From Doryteuthis pealeii (taxonomy: Eukaryota > Mollusca > Cephalopoda > Myopsida > Loliginidae): a stretch of 64,000 nucleotides of DNA. The position numbers were made by a program, and so were the translations under genes. The notes below the pieces were generated by a model. It saw only the letters and a list, made by a program, of their open reading frames with translations. It was not told where the DNA came from and searched no databases. Of this stretch, positions 57,354 to 64,000 are shown in pieces (position 1 is the first letter of the stretch; each line of letters starts with the position of its first letter). Where the stretch lies: positions 77,111,369 to 77,175,368 of the forward strand of contig CM042151.1 of NCBI GenBank assembly GCA_023376005.1. The letters are read 5' to 3'.

Positions 57354-57960
57354 CATCAGAGAGAGAGAGACCAAAAAAATTAGAGATGAATTCATATGAA
57401 TACATTGGCAAAAGAATAATGTAAGGCAGATATATTATTTTATAAATCAATTTTATTAATTTTCCATAATTAGGCAGGATAATAAGTGGACGCTAACAGA
57501 CTGGGAGAATATGTTCATTTAGATATTCTATCATATCGTGAGCTGGCAAATGTTTGTGAGAAAGAAGCTTAGAAAGAGAGAAAGCAATTGAAAGATAGGC
57601 AGAGAGAGAGGGGGGAGAGAGAGGGGGGGGGAGAAAGAGAGAGAGAGTGTGAGTAAGTAAGACAAAGGCAGTGAGAAAGACAGATTCAGAGAGAGAGAGA
57701 AAGAGAGAAAAGTTGAGTAAGAAGAGGCAGAGAGAGATAGAAAGAGATAGAAAGAGAGAGAGAGGCAGAGAAAGAGAGAGAGTGTGAGTAAGAAAGACAG
57801 AGAGGCAGTGACAGGTACAGAGACAGAGAGACAAAGGCATAGAGACAGAGAAAGAAAGAGACAGAAAGAGGGGCTGAGAGTGGGAGGGAGAGATATAGGG
57901 ATACAAAAGTAGAAAAAGGAAAAGGGAAGAAAGGAAGAAAGAAAATAAAGTGAAGAAGGA
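57354..57960. repeat. Imperfect GA-rich low-complexity tract
   Basis: About 600 bp of (GA)n with AAAG and GGGG variants. The 172-codon Leu/Ser-rich frame on the minus strand is a composition artefact. Confidence 0.93.
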
Positions 57961-59010
57961 AATATTGATCATGTAAAGAAAAGAATAAATAAAAGTTATA
58001 AAAAGTAACAAAGAAAGAAAGAGAGAAATTTAATATACTGGCTGATTCAAACGTATATATAACAAAAGGAAAAACTCAATGAAGGATGATATTAAAAAGT
58101 CTCAATGACTGATAAAGGTACTTAGCTTCAGTTGGTCCCTATTCCATTGTATATTCTCGTGATGTGTCTGACGAAATTTCTTCATTCTGCTTATCGCTCC
58201 CATCTTGCTCCTGAATTTATTTGCTATTGAAGTTGAATAAAAGAGATGAAGTCTTTCCTTTTCTGTTTCGTCACATAGTCTATGGAGGTTTTATCTTATT
58301 TTTCTTAACTGGGCTTCTGTTGAAACATTATTCGGAAATAAATATTGGGCCCTATTTGGATAGTGGGCTTTTTCTCGTGAATGTACAATAACGTCCATCT
58401 TCTTTGCGGGACTGGGATTTCTCTCACTGCCTTACTTTTACTTTTTTTTCCTCCCCAGTCCTCATTCCTGACCTCTGCCGGTTGAGAGAGAGAGAAGAGG
58501 AGAGAGAGATCCTTCCTGCTGCCTGTGTCATCTTCAACTCTTTGCCACTACTACTGTCCTCATTCCAAGCTTCTATAGGGATGGGGTGGGTTAAGGATGC
58601 ACTGCGAGCAACAGATTACACTTTATTCGACAGAACACATTCCCTCTCCTTCTTCTTTTTGCATTTAGTTAGATCGTTCATCTTTTGAGAACTTCTTTCA
58701 AATTGATATCGACGACATAAACGTGACAGCAGTCTTTTATTTTGGTTTGGAATGGTCACTTTTGTAAGGGTCACTCCAAGAGTTAAAGAAGCTTAGATGT
58801 TTAATTCTATTTTGTTAAGGGTTGTAATGGCTGAAACAATCATATAAGGTCTATGGCTTGACATGATGAGCCAATCAATTGGCCCTTCTTGGTCAAGTAA
58901 TAGTTGAAGTCAAGTGTTGCATACCACGGTACCATTTAGTACCTTTGCCAGAGACCACTCAGTATTACAATCCTGTTTTCAGACGTTACAGGTAGCAACC
59001 CATGGCCAAC
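57960..59010. other. Non-coding stretch, mostly single-copy in this window
   Basis: It includes a frame of 94 codons (58404-58688) with a GA-rich core that resembles nothing known to me. It separates ZNF4 from the conserved downstream flank and has no counterpart in the tandem units, so it may be an insertion. Confidence 0.45.
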
Positions 59011-59014
59011 TGGT

Positions 59015-59705
59015 GGTTCCATTGGCAGTAGGAGGTAGGTGTCATATCCCTCTGCAGAGGTGCAGTTGGTGTATTCTACATCCCCAGCCAACAAAACAGA
59101 GTAAAACAAATCTAAAAAGCTAAGAAAAAAAATAACTTGAGATTAAGATATAACAAAAACAAAACAAATAAACCTAGAAAAAAAGACCCCACTAAAAATA
59201 AAAGAAATAACCCATTAAAAAGTAAAAGATAAATTTTAGAAGATGATAAAATAAGATTAACAATAATAAAATGAATTCATTAAAATTAGTCTCTTAATGT
59301 ATTTTTAAGCTGAGAAGAAGGTGACTAGAGTTGGTGGAAGCTATGTTGAGGTAAAAATTGTTGGTACCATATAAATTATTAGAGCTTGTGTGCCATCATG
59401 CAAAATTCAATACAATAAAAATTTATATATGTTTCAGTGGGTTATAAAGTATAATGGTTGATTATAAAGTGTTCTTTGAATATTTCATTTCCAGGGAAGG
59501 TCTATGTATGACTTATAATTTCTCAAGAGGATTTTCTTAGTAACTTGGATATAGAAAATTCAAAGACATCTGTTTTACTATAAAAAAGATTATTTTTCTT
59601 TCAGTAGGTAATAAAATGTAATGCTTGATTACAAAGTGTTCTTTGATTATTTCATTTCAATGAAGGTCCATGTATGACTATTTCTCAATAGGATTTTCTC
59701 TGTTA
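59015..59705 (-). repeat. Inverted copy of the zinc-finger downstream flank
   Basis: gcagaggtgcagttggtgta near 59050 and agcttgtgtgccatcatgca near 59384 are reverse complements of sequences at about 14480-14500 and 14110 in unit 1 (and equivalents in units 2 and 3). The relation holds for about 0.7 kb and then breaks near 59705. Confidence 0.85.
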
Positions 59706-59978
59706 GTTTTGTTGCATAAGCAAATGTAGATATCTCCCGATTCACTAATTCAGCATTTCAATCTGCACACATACCGCAATAATAAAAGATACATACACTC
59801 GCCAACAAAACAAACATAAGGCAGAGACGCCAAAATCGGAAGTGTCCTCTATCGTAGCCTAAAACAGAATGACCATTTTAACACATATCTGCGCATGGGC
59901 TCCGATCGGGAGTTCTGCTTTGATAATCAATTCCTGACATTAAATAAAATAAAATTGGTAAATAAAATTCGCATTTTC

Positions 59979-60060
59979 ATCCAATGAAAGCGATTCCCGG
60001 GTGAAATGAAAATCACTTCAATTGATCCGATTTTGGGCCGCGGCTTTCTATAAATAAACA
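59979..60060 (+). promoter_or_regulatory. CCAAT/TATA promoter-like sequence
   Basis: CCAAT at 59981-59985 and TATAAATA at 60049-60056 stand 64 bp apart in a GC-richer context (gggccgcggctttctataaa), the geometry of a classical RNA polymerase II core promoter. The sequence downstream is the C-rich leader described separately. It may belong to an LTR. Confidence 0.5.
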
Positions 60061-60680
60061 GCTTTGAAAGGCCGACAGCACAGAGAGGTCCAGGCGTCAA
60101 TTCGAATACACGCCAACACGAGCGCTCGCAAGCGAAATCAACATCACAGGCGGCGATTCACCTACACCACCCACTTACCCAAACCTGACCTCACAGGCAC
60201 AACAGAGGAACAATTCCATTTCGTTTAACGACTACTAAAAACACAAGACAAGCTCGCATAATCAACACCTATACACTACAACTGACTCGGTCACCGATAC
60301 TCACTGACTTTTATCAAGACATAACTCAATTCGAACACACCCAAACAAGCGCTCGCAAGCGAAGATACATCACAAGGGGCGACCTCCACACATCCCAACC
60401 CCTGCTCTCACCGACCATCCTCACTTAAAGGAGCGGTACCAATTCTCCTACTATTATAACACGATACAAGAATATCAAACACAAAATTCTGCCTACAACA
60501 ACAATAATACACCGACTGATACAAGGAACCCAACCGCTACATACGACTAACAATGCAAGACTCGACTCACCTACCAACACCTAACCACTACCACTGGTTC
60601 TTCTGCCCACCTACCTAAACTGCAACTGATTCGGCCACCGGACGCTCACTGACTTTTTATTCAAGACATAACTATCACCA
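60061..60680 (+). repeat. C-rich, G-poor leader-like segment with internal repeats
   Basis: The plus strand is rich in A and C. Two repeated modules are seen: one around gcgctcgcaagcgaa at about 60122 and 60352 (about 230 bp apart), and one around actgactttt and tcaagacataact at about 60304 and 60645. No open frame of note. It could be the untranslated leader of a retroelement that starts at the promoter-like sequence at 60 kb. Confidence 0.55.
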
Positions 60681-61580
60681 AAATTATCCTTTAATTTTCA
60701 TTTCTATCTTTTCACCGTTCTCATGTTATTTTTCAATACAATTTTGAACTTAAAATCTGTGTTTTGTTCTTTTCCTCATCACCATACACTTGCATGCTAA
60801 TACGGTTTATTACAGTTTGATATAGAAAAAAATCAAAGGACTATTGTAAGTATTATTCGTATTTCACCTATGTAACAAGATAATAAGAAAAAAATTGAAA
60901 AGTTTATTGAAAACTTCTATAAACTGCCAGATTTAATATATTATATAATATATATATATATATATTTATATATAGTGATTGCCACTTCTTCACAGAAGAA
61001 GGCCACTTCTTCACAGTAATTCGGTTGTGAGCACACAGATGGCTTACTGGTCCAAATTTGTTTCTATCAGTTTCCTCTTGCATGCGACCGTATGTGACTG
61101 AGAAGCCCAGCCCTCAACAGAGGACACATATATGGTCAGTCTTAAATGAAGAAAATGTGTCCATGCCATCCGTCATGTGCCGCTTATGTAGAGGCCACTT
61201 CAGGATGGGGTGCTCAAGCCATCTTACATCAAATCCTTACAGCTACCATCGGCATCCTTTCCAAAAAAATGTGTACCCGGGCCCCACTTCTGTCAATTGG
61301 TCCTCATCGCTGAAACAGACTTCTGCAAGGGTTGTGATGTTTACCCCATATTGAGAGTTCTTTGCCCCAATATCAGTTTGTTCTATTAGCAACTATTCAA
61401 AGAAGGCCCAAACATGATTACTAAGATGAGTAAATATTTCTTTATCTTTTCCGATTTACTATTTTCTTGATAGAAAAGAAGATGAAGTTGTTCTATTTCC
61501 TATTGCAGTAGATGAATAAGATTTAATATTAATGTCCTAAGATATGCACAATAGAAAATATATATGAATTTTTTAGACTA
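60680..61580. other. Non-coding stretch with an AT microsatellite and an unsupported frame
   Basis: (AT)n lies at about 60940-60975. The frame 61058-61354 (98 codons) has no recognisable domain. The words gcaactattcaaagaaggcc near 61388 recur, inverted, in the spacers of the tandem units (for example 13690-13715). Confidence 0.5.
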
Positions 61581-61717
61581 TTGTCCTCATCTTTATTGTT
61601 ATCTCCACAATGTTTCGAGCAATGTGCCCTCTGGCATTCTTCAGGTATTTCTTATCAGACTCAGGAACTTTCTTGAACTCGAGAACTTTGTGTAGATAAC
61701 AATAAAGATGAGGACAA
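61581..61717. mobile_element. 137-bp element with 30-bp terminal inverted repeats
   Basis: The left end ttgtcctcatctttattgtt (61581) is matched in reverse complement at the right end (aacaataaagatgaggacaa, to 61717). The interior contains ttcaggtatttcttatcaga and two near copies of a gaactttcttgaact-like word. A second copy at 62494-63382 is expanded by a minisatellite. Confidence 0.75.
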
Positions 61718-62114
61718 GAATACAAAGTATCAAGCCTCATTTAAAAAATTCAGAGAAATAGAAAATAAATAATTGGTAAATCTCTTGACAAAAAACATAT
61801 TGCACCTCAAAGACACGTGGTTCAAAGTTAACTGAGCTGAAAAAATATTATTTATTTATATAAATATAATTATATTATATTTTCAAACAGTCTCCACATG
61901 TTCACAATCCCTGTCAACATATGCTTAGAATATCCCACAGGTGATTTTAAAAAAATATCTTAATATTTCTATGAGAGTACCTGTATGTTAGAAAAGTATA
62001 GGTATACCAATTTGTCGAAAAATCCATGTTTTTACAAAACAAAACACACGGTTTACTCAAAGTGAGGGAGGTTACTCTCATTTAAGTAGCTAATGTTCAG
62101 ATTACCAGAAAGAG

Positions 62115-62122
62115 TACAGATA

Positions 62123-62154
<32 letters not shown>

Positions 62155-62163
62155 ATATATATC
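62115..62163. repeat. (TA)n microsatellite
   Basis: About 45 bp of alternating TA with one break. Confidence 0.95.
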
Positions 62164-62493
62164 TACATACTGGGCTCTTTAACCTTGGGTAGGTAACTAG
62201 TCTAGGAGAAGGAAAACTGAATTCAAAAATCCTGAAAAAGTATAGAAAAAATATAAAAGTTATTAAATAAAATAACCGGTGCATTATATCTTTAATTCAT
62301 TTATATTTCAACAGTGAAAATTTAATTAAATTCGTTCAATTTCCTGATTTTGGTAATTTTTTTTTCTTTCAGCAGGTTGACATTCATTGGTAGAATTTAT
62401 GTCCATTAAGTTTGATTTAACCTATTTAACTTATTCTTCTATCAGCAACTATTCAAGGAAGACCCAAACATGATTATTTCACACGAACTAAGA

Positions 62494-63382
62494 TGTCCTC
62501 ATCTTTATTGCTATCTCCACAATGTTTCGGGCAATGTGCTCTCTGGTTTTCTTCAGGTATTTCTTGTCAGACTCAGGAACCTTCTTGAACTCAGGAACCT
62601 TGTATAATGTTGTATCCTTAGATGTAGGATATACAGAATTGATAATAAAAACAGGGAATATGTTAATACCTTGTATAGATAATGTTGTATCCTTAGATGT
62701 AGGATATACAGAATTGATATAAAACAGGGAATATGTTAATACCTTGTATAGATAATGTTGTATCCTTAGATGTAGGATATACAGAATTGATAATAAAAAC
62801 AGGGAATATGTTAATACCTTGTATAGATAATGTTGTATCCTTAGATGTAGGATATACAGATTGATAAAAACAGGGAAATGTTAATACCTTGTATAGATAA
62901 TGTTGATACAGAATTGATAAAAACAGGGAATATGTTAATACCTTGTATAGATAATGTTGTATCCTTAGATTTAGGATATACAGAATTGATAATAAAAACA
63001 GGGATATGTTAATACCTTGTATAGATAATGTGTATCCTTAGATGTAGGATATACAGAATTGATAATAAAACAGGGAATATGTTAATACCTTGTATAGATA
63101 ATGTTGTATCCTTAGATGTAGGATATACAGAATTGATAATAAAAACAGGGAATATGTTAATAATAACAATATTTGTTTTATTTATTCTCACTGATAGGGA
63201 ATACAGTGGGATGGTTTTGGATTCAGTTCAGCTTGATGTAGGATACATGTGTGTCACATAGCGGGCTCAGTTCTTGTCTGTCTGGCTGTCAGTATTTTGT
63301 CCCCCTACTTTTTAAAGAGTACCCGGTTCGAATTGTTAGGGGGAGATAACTCTCCCTAACAGATAACAATAAAGATGATGAC
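62494..63382. mobile_element. Expanded copy of the 61581 inverted-repeat element
   Basis: Left end tgtcctcatctttattgcta at 62494. Its interior matches the 61581 element up to about 62600, then a 75-bp minisatellite and about 200 bp of other sequence intervene. The right end aacaataaagatgatgacaa finishes at about 63382. The sequence after the right end (aagtatcaagcctcat, then ttggtaaatctcttgacaaa) also matches that after 61717. Confidence 0.72.
62609..63165. repeat. 75-bp minisatellite, eight units
   Basis: Units begin with gttgtatccttagatgtagg or a variant at 62609, 62684, 62757, 62832, 62902 (truncated start), 62956, 63030 and 63103. Spacing is 70-75 bp except for one 54-bp unit. Frames on both strands here are by-products. 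Confidence 0.95.
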
Positions 63383-63584
63383 AATAATACTAAGTATCAA
63401 GCCTCATCTCAAGAATTCAGAGAAATAGAATATATATAATTGGTAAATCTCTTGACAAAATTTTTCTTTTAACTTTATTTGGAAAACATTTGGGTCTTCA
63501 AATTACTCATCTCCTGTTTCTTCACCAGAAATATGACTGGAAAATCTTGCTCATGAGATATCAAAACGAGGTATGGGTTAAGTA

Positions 63585-63848
63585 AGTAAGTAAAGTAAAG
63601 TCGACGGGGCGGCCTAAAGTTGGTATCAGCCAGTCAGTTAGGGAGTCTATCCCCTTTTCAATAGCGCTAGACCAAGGAGATTGTTTTTTAGCATCTGAGG
63701 TGGAGCGCCACACCTACCATCAGCTCCTTACTTTACTGCACAGATCCCTGTGCTACTCATACGCTGAGTTGGCGAGGACTGTTATCGAACTAGGTACCTT
63801 GTGGTTTCTAGCCGAACACTCTACCGACTGAGCTAACCCGGCCCATTA
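63585..63848 (-). mobile_element. tRNA-derived SINE D, 9-bp target duplication
   Basis: On the minus strand the head reads gggttagctcagtcggtaga (A box, near 63820-63842) and, after a typical spacing, cctagttcgataac (B box, near 63785-63800). A body of about 170 bp follows and a tail of TTTAC/TTAC repeats next to 63585. ggttaagta flanks both ends (63576-63584 and 63849-63857). It is complete by these criteria. No hammerhead boxes are present in it. Confidence 0.9.
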
Positions 63849-63889
63849 GGTTAAGTAGTTCACACTATTACATTCACTTTTGGACTAAT

Positions 63890-64000
63890 ACCCTGAGGAA
63901 AGATATGAATTTGCGCACCAAAAAACAAGGAGGTGGGGTCAAAGTTAAGTGATCTGAAAGAATCAGAAAGTTTTAAAATAAAATATCTGATAGATTATAA
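63890..64000 (-). repeat. Edge of another R-type repeat
   Basis: ggggtcaaagttaagtgatc and agaatcagaaagttttaaaa are the inverted form of the ttcaggtcacttaattttga block. It runs off the window. Confidence 0.65.

Noticed and set aside
61058..61354. 98-codon plus-strand frame as a gene
   Set aside because: Cys/His content is suggestive, but spacing fits no zinc-binding pattern I know and there is no second copy or context.
62609..63165. CRISPR-like array
   Set aside because: The 75-bp units are contiguous near-identical repeats with no unique spacers, in an animal genome.
63760..63848. Possible genuine tRNA gene (A and B boxes present)
   Set aside because: The head is continuous with a SINE body and repeat tail and is flanked by a target duplication. 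The cloverleaf is imperfect.

Overview
This is AT-rich animal nuclear DNA with no bacterial or viral gene layout. It holds arrays of intronless-looking C2H2 zinc-finger exons, tRNA-derived SINEs, decayed LTR-retrotransposon pieces, MITE-like inverted-repeat elements, microsatellites and long (CT)n tracts. The repeat style and the finger consensus (HTGEKPFSCEVCGSAF) suggest an invertebrate, perhaps a lophotrochozoan or mollusc. I could not identify the species, and that assignment is an inference.

Layout. Positions 1-10.8 kb are non-coding and repeat-dense: a ~122-bp tandem array, three tRNA-derived SINEs (1.9, 4.0 and 4.3 kb) that carry a hammerhead-ribozyme-like module, two direct copies of a ~0.8-kb AT-rich repeat, and two MITEs. 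From 10.8 to ~48 kb lies a segmental duplication of three head-to-tail units (10816-25918, 25919-38937, 38938-~47985). Each unit holds one minus-strand poly-zinc-finger open frame (29, 20 and 20 fingers) and a minus-strand LTR-retrotransposon remnant just upstream of it. Units 1 and 2 also carry a plus-strand gag-pol remnant whose broken 3' end is the unit junction, and a 228/229-bp solo-LTR-like insertion. From 48 to 55.4 kb there are more copies of the same AT-rich repeats, several inverted relative to the left side. At 55.4-59.7 kb is a fourth, inverted zinc-finger gene (13 fingers, plus strand) with homologous flanks. The right end has a CCAAT/TATA-type promoter-like region followed by a C-rich repeated leader (60 kb), an inverted-repeat element expanded by a 75-bp minisatellite (62.5-63.4 kb), and a SINE with a clear 9-bp target duplication (63.6-63.85 kb).

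How it fits together. Presence or absence of insertions gives a relative order. The inverted gene (ZNF4) has none of the LTR remnants. Unit 3 has the minus-strand remnant but an empty site for the solo LTR and for gag-pol. Units 1 and 2 have all of them and are therefore sisters. Finger number then changed by tandem duplication of an 8-finger block in unit 1. Only ZNF4 has an ATG at the start of its finger frame. The three tandem copies have GTG there, plus a small indel, and would need an upstream exon, an internal Met, or may be pseudogenes.

The most interesting non-protein signal is the hammerhead-like fold in the SINEs at 3942-3983 (complete by eye), 4290-4331 (G8 mutated) and 1960-2004 (U16.1 mutated). 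All repeat comparisons were made by eye, so their boundaries are approximate unless a junction is described.
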